From positions 1 to 34,334 of the IMG/VR virus record IMGVR_UViG_3300034073_001020: a stretch of DNA of 34,334 nt; one strand, given 5' to 3'. The notes beneath the pieces were generated by a model that was given only the letters and a program-made list of their open reading frames with translations, searched no databases and was not told the DNA's origin. The position numbers and the translations under genes are program-made. Of the stretch, positions 1-8,333 are shown in pieces (the stretch's first letter is position 1; each line of letters starts with the position of its first letter). The stretch is from a virus.

Positions 1-127
1 GCTGGCGCACGCATCTACCCGGAGGCGCGAGCGCAGGAGGGAGCCTTGCCGGCCATCGTCTACAGCATCAACAATGAGGAAGCCCTCAAGACGCTTGGCA
101 AGGCAGTCGCGTGGAAGGCAGACCTTG
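1..127. repeat. Direct terminal repeat, copy 1 (circular overlap)
   Basis: Positions 1-127 are identical to 34208-34334, the last base of the window. The coding frame of the DUF3168 gene continues without interruption from one copy into the other. An exact 127-base overlap is what a k-mer assembler with k=127 leaves at the ends of a circular contig. It most likely shows that the genome is circular or circularly permuted rather than carrying a biological terminal repeat. Confidence 0.95.
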
Positions 128-348
128 AGATCGTCGCCATCGCCCTGACTGCGGCAAGCGCACAGGCAATCTCCGAGCAGGTTGTGCTGGCATTGGACGG
201 ATGGACTGGTACAGCCAGTAGCACCGTGGTCATGCACTCCCTACACTCAAGATCAGTCACGGCCTACAACGCGCCGCAGGCTGGCGAAACGACCGGAGCC
301 TTCTTGCAGACGACCGTCTTCTCCGTGATGTACCAAGCATCCCCCTGA
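1..348 (+). CDS. Tail completion protein, DUF3168-like, 3' part
   Basis: This is the C-terminal part of a gene that starts at ATG 34139 and crosses the circular join; frame 1 is open from base 1. Joined, the protein has 138 residues: 23 from 34139-34207 plus 115 here. The pattern of a short N-terminal helix, a segment reading PAIVYS, and alternating strands fits the DUF3168/gp17-like tail-completion family, which sits at the head-tail interface. It lies between the gp10-like neck protein and the tail-tube genes, the expected place. The family call rests on pattern and position, not on a search. Confidence 0.8.
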   Translation, partial: AGARIYPEARAQEGALPAIVYSINNEEALKTLGKAVAWKADLEIVAIALTAASAQAISEQVVLALDGWTGTASSTVVMHSLHSRSVTAYNAPQAGETTGAFLQTTVFSVMYQASP

Positions 349-363
349 CAAGGACTCACACTC

Positions 364-747
364 ATGGCAATCAGCGCATACAGCACGACCTTCACGACTG
401 GCCCGGACATCATTGGCGAAGTCACCAACATCTCCTTCAGCGGCATCAGTGCAGCCGAGATTGATGTGACCAACCTCTCCAGCAGTGCGAAGGCGTATGT
501 GCTTGGCACGATGGACGGAGGCACCGTGGAGGTGACTTGCTTCACCACAGCGGCTGCGCCCACGCTGCCAACGAGCGGCGACTCGTCTGCTTCGTCCTTT
601 GTGCTGCGCTTCGGAGCGAGCGGCCCGACCGTCACCTTCAGCGGGTATGTGCAGAACACCGCCTTTGAAGCAGCCGTGGATGGCGCGGTGACTACCACCT
701 ACACCATCCGTATCACGGGTTCCGTGTCTGTGTCTGCTGGTTCGTAA
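364..747 (+). CDS. Major tail tube protein paralogue 1
   Basis: This 127-residue protein is the first of three tandem paralogues. It is Gly/Ser/Thr-rich and beta-rich, with a central block SGISAAEIDVTNL followed by AKAYVLGTMDGGTVEV. Its C-terminal half (YVQNT, EAAVDGAV, then alternating Thr/Tyr strands) fits a tail-tube fold of the type that stacks hexameric rings around the tape measure protein. An AAGGA sequence lies about nine bases before the ATG. The position, after the tail-completion gene and before the assembly chaperones and tape measure gene, supports the role. Which of the three copies is the main tube subunit cannot be decided from sequence. Confidence 0.75.
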   Translation: MAISAYSTTFTTGPDIIGEVTNISFSGISAAEIDVTNLSSSAKAYVLGTMDGGTVEVTCFTTAAAPTLPTSGDSSASSFVLRFGASGPTVTFSGYVQNTAFEAAVDGAVTTTYTIRITGSVSVSAGS

Positions 748-765
748 TCGAACGGAGGCTCCGTC

Positions 766-1209
766 ATGGCGATTAGCGCATACAACAGCCGCTTCATCAA
801 TCCAGACACGAACGCGGAACTGACTCCGACCACGCAGCCCGTCAAGGGCGAGATCCAGACGATCTCCTTCAGCGGGATCAGCGCGGCAGAGATTGATGTC
901 ACCAACCTCTCCAGCAGCGCGAAGGCGTATGTGTTGGGGACTATGGACGGCGGCACCGTGGAGGTGACGGCGTTCATGTCCACGGGCGCGAACCTGCAGC
1001 CCACTCTGCCAACGAGTGGAGCATCCACGCCGACTTCCATGAAGGTCATCTTTGGCAACGCGGATGGCGGCAATGACGGAGTCACCCTTGCCTTCAGCGC
1101 GTATGTGCAGAACACGGCGATGGAGGCGGCGGTGGACGGCGCGGTGCAGGTGACCTACACGCTCCGAATCAGCGGCGCGGTCACCGTGGCCTACCTGAAC
1201 CGCACATGA
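766..1209 (+). CDS. Major tail tube protein paralogue 2
   Basis: This 147-residue protein shares an identical stretch of more than 30 residues with the preceding gene product, from SFSGISAAEIDV through GTMDGGTVEVT. It has the same ending pattern, YVQNTA followed by EAAVDGAVQVTYTLRISG. At DNA level the shared block (about 432-537 versus 870-975) differs mainly at codon third positions, so the duplication is old enough for silent drift but the protein is conserved. The N-terminus is longer than in paralogue 1 by about 15 residues. It is probably a second tube or tail-terminator-like ring protein. Confidence 0.72.
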   Translation: MAISAYNSRFINPDTNAELTPTTQPVKGEIQTISFSGISAAEIDVTNLSSSAKAYVLGTMDGGTVEVTAFMSTGANLQPTLPTSGASTPTSMKVIFGNADGGNDGVTLAFSAYVQNTAMEAAVDGAVQVTYTLRISGAVTVAYLNRT

Positions 1210-1210
1210 C

Positions 1211-1726
1211 ATGGCAGCAGATGATCCGCTGCCCGGATCGGCCAAAGGAACGACGCTTGTGGGCTGGAGCAAGACCGCTTCAGACCCAAGCCCGTTCAGC
1301 GGCACCGTTCAGCAGTCGATTCTGACTGGCGAGATGTACGCCATCAGCATTGACGGCATCAGCGCGGCGGAGATTGATGTCACGGCCTTGAATGATGCGG
1401 CCAAGCGGTACATCCTTGGCACACGCGATGGCGGCACGATCACGGTGCGGTCGTTCGTCACGCCGAGCGGCATCCCGCTTCCGGTGACCGGGGACAGCAC
1501 GCCTCGCAACTACAGGCTGCACTTCCCGCGCAAGCGGTATGACCCGCTTGATCCCGAGTCGAACTACGCGCTTGCGACCGTGTTCAGCGCATACCTGCAG
1601 TCGGTCGTGCTGGAGGCGGCTGTGGACGATGCCGTCCGGGTCACCTACACGCTGCGCCTATCCGGGCAGGTGGCGATGGCATGGACATCGGTTGGGGAAG
1701 GCCTCGGTGAGCCGGATCCGCTTTGA
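1211..1726 (+). CDS. Tail tube protein paralogue 3 (diverged)
   Basis: This 171-residue protein starts one base after the previous stop codon. It keeps the family core (GISAAEIDVTALND, then YILGTRDGGTITV) and the C-terminal pattern FSAYLQSVVLEAAVDDAV. It has an extended N-terminus, a basic/Pro-rich insertion around residues 100-115, and an acidic tail. It is the most diverged of the three copies. A specialised ring at the tail end or a baseplate-proximal tube protein is possible, but this is inference from divergence and order. Confidence 0.65.
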   Translation: MAADDPLPGSAKGTTLVGWSKTASDPSPFSGTVQQSILTGEMYAISIDGISAAEIDVTALNDAAKRYILGTRDGGTITVRSFVTPSGIPLPVTGDSTPRNYRLHFPRKRYDPLDPESNYALATVFSAYLQSVVLEAAVDDAVRVTYTLRLSGQVAMAWTSVGEGLGEPDPL

Positions 1727-1751
1727 CTCACGACCGCGCCAGCGATAGGCT
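1723..1751 (+). promoter_or_regulatory. Promoter with TAGGCT -10 (leaderless start)
   Basis: TTGACT (1723-1728), a 17-base spacer, then TAGGCT (1746-1751). Six bases separate TAGGCT from the ATG at 1758, so transcription would begin at or next to the start codon. No Shine-Dalgarno sequence precedes this ATG. It matches the same motif at 8115, 22643 and 23963. Confidence 0.7.
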
Positions 1752-1757
1752 GAAGCC

Positions 1758-2117
1758 ATGCACACCGACAAGGCAACCCTACTGTCTCTCAAGTCACGCC
1801 TCATCGTTGAGCCTGTGAAGGTAGACGGTCTAGACGCGCCAATCTTTGTTCGCGGCCTGACTGGCAAGGAGCGCGATTCGTTCGAGAACGCCTGCTTCGT
1901 CCAGCGCGGCAAGCAGCGCGTCATGTCCACGGAGAACATCCGCGCCAAGTTGCTGGTGCGGTCGATCTGCGACGATCAGGGCGTGCGGCTGTTCAGCGAC
2001 CTTGACGAAGGGGAACTCGGCGCACTCCCGGCACAGGTGCTGGATGTGCTGTTCACCGTGGCGCAGCGATTGAGCGGCCTCGGCGCGAGCGACCTTGAGG
2101 AGATGCAGTCGGACTGA
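1758..2117 (+). CDS. Tail assembly chaperone (gpG-like)
   Basis: This 119-residue acidic protein sits between the tail-tube genes and the tape measure gene, the standard slot for tail assembly chaperones. The segment VRGLTGKERDSFENAC and the following helices resemble the N-terminal chaperone of siphoviruses. The start is fixed by the TAGGCT promoter six bases upstream, implying a leaderless mRNA. The next gene is in the -1 frame and begins at the stop of this one, the arrangement that in lambda-like phages gives a G-GT fusion by frameshifting. No canonical slippery heptamer was found, so coupling or an unusual slip site are both open. Confidence 0.65.
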   Translation: MHTDKATLLSLKSRLIVEPVKVDGLDAPIFVRGLTGKERDSFENACFVQRGKQRVMSTENIRAKLLVRSICDDQGVRLFSDLDEGELGALPAQVLDVLFTVAQRLSGLGASDLEEMQSD

Positions 2118-2119
2118 CT

Positions 2120-2467
2120 TTGGGCGGGTCGCGGCGGTTCTACTTCCGCCTCGCGCTCGCCCTAGGTTGCACAGTCCACGAACTGCTTGAGCGCGTGTCC
2201 TCCGCCGAACTGACGGAGTGGCTGGCGTTCGACCGGGTTGAGCCGATTGGAGCGTGGCGTGGCGACTACAACTTCGCCATGCTGGCGGCTCTGTACGCCA
2301 ACGCCAACCGGAAGAAAGGCTCCAAGCCGTTCAAGACGGTGGACTTCATGCCGTTCCTGCCGGACAATGACCCGGGCGGCGAAGCGAAGGCACTCGCAAT
2401 GTTCCAGATGCTCGCGGCGCAGTCAGCCGCACGCGAGGCCGAGGATGCCGCGAAACGCAAAGGCTGA
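2120..2467 (+). CDS. Tail assembly protein (gpT/DUF4035-like)
   Basis: This product of about 115 residues contains FYFRLALALGCTVHELLE, SAELTEWLAFD and KPFKTVDFMPF. These are typical of the second tail assembly chaperone domain of the minor tail protein T type. The reading frame has no ATG. The listed TTG start is provisional; CTG at 2114 has a better-placed AGGAG (2098-2102). A -1 frameshift from the upstream gene is the third possibility, and it would have to occur between 2099 and 2117, because frame -1 has a TGA at 2096. The domain begins almost immediately, which fits a C-terminal extension of the first chaperone. Confidence 0.65.
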   Translation: MGGSRRFYFRLALALGCTVHELLERVSSAELTEWLAFDRVEPIGAWRGDYNFAMLAALYANANRKKGSKPFKTVDFMPFLPDNDPGGEAKALAMFQMLAAQSAAREAEDAAKRKG

Positions 2468-2470
2468 CCA

Positions 2471-5400
2471 ATGGCAACCGTAGGAAACCTGTTCGTCAAT
2501 GTCGGCGCATCGACGCGCGGCCTTGAGCAAGGCCTGAAGCGCGGGCAGGATCAGGTACGAAAGTTCGCCGCTGACAGCAACAAAGCAGCCGCATCGGTCG
2601 CGGGGAACATCCCCGGCGTGGATGCGCTGTATGCACGCGCGTCACAGATGCGCGATCTGATGAACGGGTTCCGTGGTATGTGGGACTCCTTCAATGGTGG
2701 AGTCAAGGCAGCAGCAGCCGAGCAGGCGAAACTCACCAAGGCCATTGAGGACAGCAAGGCCGCGCAGCAGGCTCTTGCGAGCGCGAAGGGGACGCGGCGC
2801 AACATCGGGCAAGCCCGAGCGATGCTGGCGCAGGCTGGCATCAACCCGGATCAGGCTGCGCGACAGTTGGCAACGACTGACACGACCGCGATGCGAGAGA
2901 AGGTCGCCGCCGCCACGAAGATGGTGGCTGACGCGCAGCGGGATCTCAACGCGGCACAAGCAGCGAGCAAGGACGCAACAGCAGCGAAGTTGGCGAACGA
3001 CCTCGCCGCATCGCGTGGCAACCTTGAGCAGGCTACGGCCAAGGTCGCTCAAGAGCAGGCGCGACTGGCTGGCGCACAGGCGTTCGCTGACCGCGCCGCG
3101 AAGGGACAAGATCCATACACCGGGCGGTTCCTGAAGCAAGAGCGGGCGATGGCTGTGCAGGCCAAGGCGCAGAAGGAACTGCAGGCACAGGCCGCACGAA
3201 CCGAGCAGGCCATCGCCAAGCAAGCCGAGGCGCAGGAGGTAGTCAACTCGCTGATGTCCGGTGGCGTGGCAGTGCAGGGTGCGAAGGCTGTAGAGCAGGC
3301 GCAGCAGCGACTCACGCAGGCCACGAAGGCGCAGGCGGATGCCCAGCGTGCGCTCGGCAAAGTGCGCGATGAGAACCAACGCAAGGAGGCGATGCGCGGC
3401 AAGTTGCGCGGCATGGGCATCGACCTCACGAAGGGACAGGCCGCGCTGCGCTTGCCGTCACTCGCGCCGTTCCAGTCGGCGGCTGCAGAGGCATCGAAGC
3501 GAGCGCAGGATCTCGGGAAGGAGATCGCTGACGCAGCCAAGGGCTTCAAGGTGTTCGGCTTGTCGGTCGGCAAGGCACTCGGGCCAGTTGGCCTGATCGC
3601 TGCAGGACTGGTCGCTGCGACTGCTGGGGCATTGACCTTGACGAAGGCAATGGCGAAGCAGATGGGTGCGCTTGAGGATCAGGCCGTGGCCTCGGGCTTC
3701 AGCGTTGAAGGCTTCCAGCGATTGGAGCAGACCTACCGCGACTTGGGTGCTGCTGCAGGCACGGTGGAGATGGCATCGCAGCGGTTGTCATTCAAGTTGC
3801 AGGAGGCAGTGGACGGGAGCGAGGACGCACAAGAGTCGTTTGCGCGGCTCGGGTTGGACTTCCGCAAGTTGGCAGCCGGGTCACCCGAGCAAGCCTTTGA
3901 GGCAACGCTTGCCGCTGTTCGGCGACTCGGGAACAGCCGAGAGCAGGTTGCTGCGTTGCGCGATGTCTTCGGAAAGGGCGGCATCGGGCTTGCGGCTGCG
4001 GCGAGAGCAACGAGTGATGCGCTTGCCGAGGCGGATGCGCGGGCGCGGCGGCTGACGATTCCTGCTGGCGTAGTGGCAACGCTTGCTGCTGCGGATGACA
4101 AGGCCGACCAGATCGGCAAGACGATGACCAAACTCCAAGCACTGTTCGCTTTCGCGATGGCTCCGGTGCTGGAGTCGCTTGGCGATTCGGTCATGGAGAT
4201 GTTCGCAACCGACCCGGGCGCATGGATCGGAGGGTTCCAATCCATCGCACTGGTGCTGGCTGGTGTCTACGACATCGTGGCCGCGCTGGTGAACGCCTTC
4301 GCTGCCATGTGGAATGTGGTGCAGGCCATCGGCGGCGTGATCAACGGTGTCATCATGGGTGCGCTTGGCGCAGTCCTCAAGGCGGTGCAAGCCATCGTCT
4401 ACGGCATTGAGTGGCTGCTGGGATCCGCGAACGACATCAGCGAAGCCATCGGGGACGCGGCAAGCGTGACACTGGGCGCGGCTGGAGAGTCGATGAGCGC
4501 AGCAGGCGAAGACGCAGCCGAAGCCTTGCAGCGTGGTATCGACGCGGTGAAGCCAGACGCAACTATGGCCGTCATGGAGGGCATAGCGCGAGGGTGGCAA
4601 CAGACCACGGCGAGCATGGAAGGCAACCCGGCCACCCTCGCCGCCAAGGTGGATCGAACGGCCATCAAGGAAGTGGAGCGCGAACTGGATGCACTGCGGA
4701 GCAAGTTGGAGGTCATGCAAGTTGGCGAGGCTGATGCGGCCATCGCCAAGATGCAGAAGGCTGGCGCGAGCGAATCGCAGATAGCCGAGGCGCGAGCGTT
4801 GCAACAGCAGATTGCCGCGCTGGAACAGATTGAGGCAGGCAACGAGCGCATCAGAGCACTGAATGACGAGATAGCAAAGGCAACGATGACCGCTGCCGAG
4901 TTTGCCGAGTACGAGGCGGTCACCAAGCAAGGGCTGTCTATGGCTGACGCGGCGCAGGTTCGCGTGCTGCAGGAGCAGTTGGATCTGCTGGAGAAGCAGA
5001 AGGCCGCGCGAGACGAGATCGCATCGACCGTTGAGGATCTGCAGCAGCGGGTGAACGCGCTCGGCATGACCGAGGCGCAGATCCTTACGACGAAGATGCA
5101 GCAGTTGGGCGCAACGGACGCGCAGATCGCGCAGGCGCAGCAGTTGCAGGCGATCCTTGATGCCGCCAAGGTGGATGACGCACTCAAGCAGCACTTCAAC
5201 GCGCTTGAGACGCGGCTGCTGGACGCGCAGGGCAATCAGGAGGAGATCCTGCGGCGACAACTGGAAGGGATGGGTCTCGCCGGGGACGCGCTTGAGGACG
5301 CGCTGGCACGCACGCTGGACATTGAGGCGCAGATCACCGAGGCCGAGCGGCTGAAGGCGAATCAGGAGCAGGTGGCCGGGACGCTGCAGGATCTGACGAA

Positions 5401-5911
5401 CCAGTTGGACAAGTTGAAACTCGGCGAGGCGGGCTATCTAGAGAAGCAGTTGCGGGAGGCAGGCGCGAGCCAGCAAGAGATCGCCAAGGCACTCGCCATG
5501 CAGTCAGAGATCGCTTCGCTGGAGCAGGCAGGCAAGGCGGACGCAACGGTGGCGAAGGCCGAGGAGATGCAGGCGGTCACGGACACCATCGGCACGGCCA
5601 TCGGTGGCATGAAGTTGGCTGGCGTGGTGTCGGCAGGCGAGCGCGTGCAGCGCGACCTGTTGAGCGAGTCGGAGATGCAGACTGGCCTGCTAGGACGGAT
5701 CAGCACGGCGATGGAGGCGATGGTCGGCTCGGGCAAGACACCGGGCAGCGGCATCCTGTTCGCAGAGGATCAGCCGCAGGCAATCGCGTCCACAGTCCCG
5801 GCTGGCCTCTCCCGGCAGGAGGCTGACATGACTAGCCTGATGAAGCAGGGCAACGAGTACCTGAAGCAGATCGTAGGGAACACCGCCGCATTCGCAGGAG
5901 TCCTGACCTGA
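2471..5911 (+). CDS. Tape measure protein
   Basis: At 1146 residues this is the longest gene of the genome. Residues of about 70-330 are Ala/Gln/Lys/Glu-rich coiled coil. Hydrophobic stretches lie around 370-395 and 595-650, as in tape measure proteins that span the membrane during DNA ejection. The C-terminal half has a repeated module: a helix, a segment like KMQKAGASESQIAEA, and a second helix. It recurs near residues 733-800, 854-900 and 970-1020 (GATDAQIAQAQQL, GASQQEIAKALAM). The protein sets tail length and is the substrate of the upstream chaperones. No peptidase or lysozyme motif was recognised. Its stop overlaps the next ATG (TGATG). Confidence 0.9.
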   Translation: MATVGNLFVNVGASTRGLEQGLKRGQDQVRKFAADSNKAAASVAGNIPGVDALYARASQMRDLMNGFRGMWDSFNGGVKAAAAEQAKLTKAIEDSKAAQQALASAKGTRRNIGQARAMLAQAGINPDQAARQLATTDTTAMREKVAAATKMVADAQRDLNAAQAASKDATAAKLANDLAASRGNLEQATAKVAQEQARLAGAQAFADRAAKGQDPYTGRFLKQERAMAVQAKAQKELQAQAARTEQAIAKQAEAQEVVNSLMSGGVAVQGAKAVEQAQQRLTQATKAQADAQRALGKVRDENQRKEAMRGKLRGMGIDLTKGQAALRLPSLAPFQSAAAEASKRAQDLGKEIADAAKGFKVFGLSVGKALGPVGLIAAGLVAATAGALTLTKAMAKQMGALEDQAVASGFSVEGFQRLEQTYRDLGAAAGTVEMASQRLSFKLQEAVDGSEDAQESFARLGLDFRKLAAGSPEQAFEATLAAVRRLGNSREQVAALRDVFGKGGIGLAAAARATSDALAEADARARRLTIPAGVVATLAAADDKADQIGKTMTKLQALFAFAMAPVLESLGDSVMEMFATDPGAWIGGFQSIALVLAGVYDIVAALVNAFAAMWNVVQAIGGVINGVIMGALGAVLKAVQAIVYGIEWLLGSANDISEAIGDAASVTLGAAGESMSAAGEDAAEALQRGIDAVKPDATMAVMEGIARGWQQTTASMEGNPATLAAKVDRTAIKEVERELDALRSKLEVMQVGEADAAIAKMQKAGASESQIAEARALQQQIAALEQIEAGNERIRALNDEIAKATMTAAEFAEYEAVTKQGLSMADAAQVRVLQEQLDLLEKQKAARDEIASTVEDLQQRVNALGMTEAQILTTKMQQLGATDAQIAQAQQLQAILDAAKVDDALKQHFNALETRLLDAQGNQEEILRRQLEGMGLAGDALEDALARTLDIEAQITEAERLKANQEQVAGTLQDLTNQLDKLKLGEAGYLEKQLREAGASQQEIAKALAMQSEIASLEQAGKADATVAKAEEMQAVTDTIGTAIGGMKLAGVVSAGERVQRDLLSESEMQTGLLGRISTAMEAMVGSGKTPGSGILFAEDQPQAIASTVPAGLSRQEADMTSLMKQGNEYLKQIVGNTAAFAGVLT

Positions 5912-6687
5912 TGTCCGTCATTGCAGAGATCACCGCAACGAAGGCCACCAGTGGCGACACGCAGAAGCAACTGGTGCAGGAGTATGTCATCCGTGATGAC
6001 GCAGCCGCAACGGTGACCTACGCGGATGCGCTTGCTGCGCTGCCTGCGATTGGCGCGACCGTGTCGGTCGGTGGGCAGACGGCGATCTGCAAGTCAACCG
6101 AGGTCTCGTCAATCAGCGACGGGGTCTCAAAGGTATGGACAGGCTCGGCCACCTACACATGGGCGGAGGATGAGGACGCGGAGGACACCTTCACGCAGAC
6201 GGACATGAATACCGTCATCAACTTCGTGGATGTGTGGCGCGTAGGCGCATCGTGGCCGAACCTCAACAATCCGGGAAACGCAGACATCGGTGGCACAGCG
6301 GTGGACGCTTGCGGCGAGCCTGTGAGCGCGACCGTCTACAACCAAGAGATCAGCGTGGTCAACATCAAGCCGAACGCACAGACGGCAACCGTCCTCGCCA
6401 ACATCGGCAAGCGAAACACCGAAACGCTCTTTGGCATCTCGGCTGGGTATGTGCTGTTCGTCGGCTCATCGGCGCGGCGCGTGGGGCCGAGCAAGTACGA
6501 GGTCACCTACCGCTTCATCTATGACGGCGCAGGGCACCTGCGGCAGATCCCGGCGAGAGATGTGGACGGCCAGCCGCTGTTGAATGCGCCAGACGCGAAC
6601 GGCAATGCCACCGCGAGTCATGTCATGGCACGCCAGCCGTTCCCGAATACTGCCAACCTCACCTCTGCCCTCGGGCTGGTGCTGTGA
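5911..6687 (+). CDS. Putative distal tail / baseplate protein
   Basis: This 258-residue protein starts within the stop of the tape measure gene. It is beta-rich, with Thr/Val/Ala strands (YADALAALPAIGATVSVGG, YTWAEDED) and a tryptophan-containing centre. No specific family was recognised. Position directly after the tape measure gene is where the distal tail protein of siphoviruses normally lies. Translation is coupled to its neighbour, and its own stop overlaps the next start (GTGA). Confidence 0.5.
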   Translation: MSVIAEITATKATSGDTQKQLVQEYVIRDDAAATVTYADALAALPAIGATVSVGGQTAICKSTEVSSISDGVSKVWTGSATYTWAEDEDAEDTFTQTDMNTVINFVDVWRVGASWPNLNNPGNADIGGTAVDACGEPVSATVYNQEISVVNIKPNAQTATVLANIGKRNTETLFGISAGYVLFVGSSARRVGPSKYEVTYRFIYDGAGHLRQIPARDVDGQPLLNAPDANGNATASHVMARQPFPNTANLTSALGLVL

Positions 6688-7322
6688 AGCCGACGATCAC
6701 GAAAGGCCTCGGCGCACTCACGCCGGAGGTGTGGTCGCAACTGTACGCACTGGTGCAAGGGCAAGGCGCGGACGGAGGCGTGCCGCCATCGGTTCGCAAT
6801 GAGCGAGCGCGAGGCGGTGACAGGGAGCGGTTCCTCGCCAAGATCACGGCGGCGAATCAAGTCAGCAGCCGCGCCATATGGCAGTACGAGTGGGTGCAGG
6901 TGCGGGTACTGACAGCGGAGAACGCATCGCCCACGATCACAACGGTCACGAACGGTCACAGCGACACCGCGCAAGGCGCGGCGTGGAACATCCTTGAGAT
7001 GGCGAACACCGAGAGCAAGGCATTCGGGTTCGATGTCACGAATGGCGTGGACTTGAATGACTTTGACGGCTTCGCGATTGAGCCTGTGCCGACTGACACC
7101 GTTGTCCAGATGTGGTTCACGCGAGCCACCGATGGCTCGCTGCGTGCCGAGTTCGCTGCGCCGAATCCAATCAACGGCACCTGCCCCGAGCCGCCAGCAC
7201 CGCTGGTCAACACTTACGACTATGGATCGTTCATCACGCCAAGCGAGGTGGCAACGGCGTATGACGCAGAGACCTTCGGCGCACCGAACACGACCGTACT
7301 AGACTTCGAAGACTTCTCATAG
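6684..7322 (+). CDS. Putative minor tail protein
   Basis: This 212-residue protein starts at GTG 6684, overlapping the previous stop by four bases. It has an N-terminal charged region (NERARGGDRERFLAKIT), a central aromatic strand IWQYEWVQVRVL and a Pro-rich C-terminus. Proteins of this general pattern (AKIT followed by YxWxEV and a variable C-terminus) occur among tail or virion proteins of environmental phages. I recognise the style but not a named family. It is probably part of the tail tip. Confidence 0.4.
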   Translation: MKPTITKGLGALTPEVWSQLYALVQGQGADGGVPPSVRNERARGGDRERFLAKITAANQVSSRAIWQYEWVQVRVLTAENASPTITTVTNGHSDTAQGAAWNILEMANTESKAFGFDVTNGVDLNDFDGFAIEPVPTDTVVQMWFTRATDGSLRAEFAAPNPINGTCPEPPAPLVNTYDYGSFITPSEVATAYDAETFGAPNTTVLDFEDFS

Positions 7323-7330
7323 GAGCCGCC

Positions 7331-8095
7331 ATGAGCCTGCAGATCAGACGAGGACTGGACGCGAACCGCACCTTTGTCGCCGCTGAAGGCGAGCCGCTGT
7401 GGGTCACAGACACGGATCGGCTCTATGTGGGTGACGGCGAGACCACGGGTGGCAAGGCCGTCAAGGCGTTGCCAGTCGGCACGGCTGGCGGCGACTTGTC
7501 GGGATCGTTCCCTGATCCGGGCGTGGCGAAGGTTCAAGGCAACGCGGTGGAGAGCGGCACGCCCACAGATGGCGATGCGCTGATCTACGAAAGCGCGAAC
7601 ACGCGATGGGCGCACAAGCCTGCCGGAATCGCCGGGGTCGCGGTTGAATCAGGCACGCCGAGCAACAACGAGTCGCTGGTGTATGAGTCGGGTGCTGCAC
7701 GATGGGCGCACAAGCATCCCGTGCTGACATCGGTTGAGTCGTTCATCACTTCCAGTGTGTCATTAGGATCGGCCGAGACTTGGACGGACGCAACCTCTGT
7801 CTCTCTCACGGCGGGTACATGGCTCGTCACAGCAACACTGACGGCGACCGGGTCGATGGACTACAACGCTGGAGCCTTGCGCCTATTCGACGGCACGACC
7901 AACCTTGCAGCCGCTGGCTTCTACGGGGTGATCGACTTCGCTGTCAGCGGTCATGTGTCCAAAGTCGTCACGCTGGCGGCGACTACCACGATCAAGTTGC
8001 AAGGCTACGCGCACGATCTCGGGATGACGATGGCCCACCGTACCTTTCCGGGCGCACTCAACGCGACTGGAATCGTGGCTGTTCGAATCGCGTGA
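7331..8095 (+). CDS. Tail fibre / receptor-binding protein
   Basis: This 254-residue protein begins LQIRRGLDANRTFVAAEGEP and continues with TDTDRLYVGDGETTGG. This is the N-terminal motif of phage tail fibre and Mtd-like proteins (IQLRRG, then LYVGDG). A GDLSGSFPDPGVAKV motif follows, common at fibre shaft starts, with two related segments ending RWAHK (around residues 95 and 122). The C-terminal 120 residues form a beta-sandwich-like Thr/Ala-rich domain, a likely head for host binding. An SD-like GGAG lies before the ATG. It is the last tail gene before the lysis-like cluster. Confidence 0.75.
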   Translation: MSLQIRRGLDANRTFVAAEGEPLWVTDTDRLYVGDGETTGGKAVKALPVGTAGGDLSGSFPDPGVAKVQGNAVESGTPTDGDALIYESANTRWAHKPAGIAGVAVESGTPSNNESLVYESGAARWAHKHPVLTSVESFITSSVSLGSAETWTDATSVSLTAGTWLVTATLTATGSMDYNAGALRLFDGTTNLAAAGFYGVIDFAVSGHVSKVVTLAATTTIKLQGYAHDLGMTMAHRTFPGALNATGIVAVRIA

Positions 8096-8120
8096 CAAAG
8101 ATTGGCAGCAACCGTAGGCT
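8092..8120 (+). promoter_or_regulatory. Promoter with TAGGCT -10 (leaderless start)
   Basis: GTGACA (8092-8097), 17 bases, TAGGCT (8115-8120), six bases, then ATG at 8127. The -35 overlaps the stop codon of the fibre gene. This is the same geometry as at 1723-1758 and 23940-23975, and again no Shine-Dalgarno sequence is present. Confidence 0.65.
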
Positions 8121-8126
8121 GAACCC

Positions 8127-8333
8127 ATGACCCTTGAGCAAGACAAGATGACCGTCAGGCTGTCTGCCCGCGACTGGATCGCCATTGCAGGCATCGCCGT
8201 CACGATCCTTGGCGGGGTCTTGACGGCGTACCTGCACCATGACAGACTGCTCATGCAGATCGTGACCCAGCAGGCAGCAGCGAATGCCCGACTTGACAAG
8301 ATCGAAACTCGTCTAGAAAGGACGCACCCATGA
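8127..8333 (+). CDS. Small membrane protein, possible holin
   Basis: This 68-residue protein has one transmembrane segment (IAIAGIAVTILGGVLTAYL, about residues 18-36) followed by a charged helical C-terminus. The topology resembles single-span phage membrane proteins placed with holins. It is the first gene of a three-gene cluster with short overlaps and starts at a leaderless promoter. Function is inferred from topology and position only. Confidence 0.5.
   Translation: MTLEQDKMTVRLSARDWIAIAGIAVTILGGVLTAYLHHDRLLMQIVTQQAAANARLDKIETRLERTHP

Noticed and set aside
253-1305. Long minus-strand open frame opposite the tail-tube genes
   Set aside because: It mirrors a GC-rich coding strand with strong codon bias; it is rich in His/Arg/Gly with no motif or SD, and the + strand has a clear paralogous family.
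3881-5260. Long minus-strand open frame opposite the tape measure gene
   Set aside because: It arises from the repetitive coiled-coil codons on the + strand and has no domain pattern.
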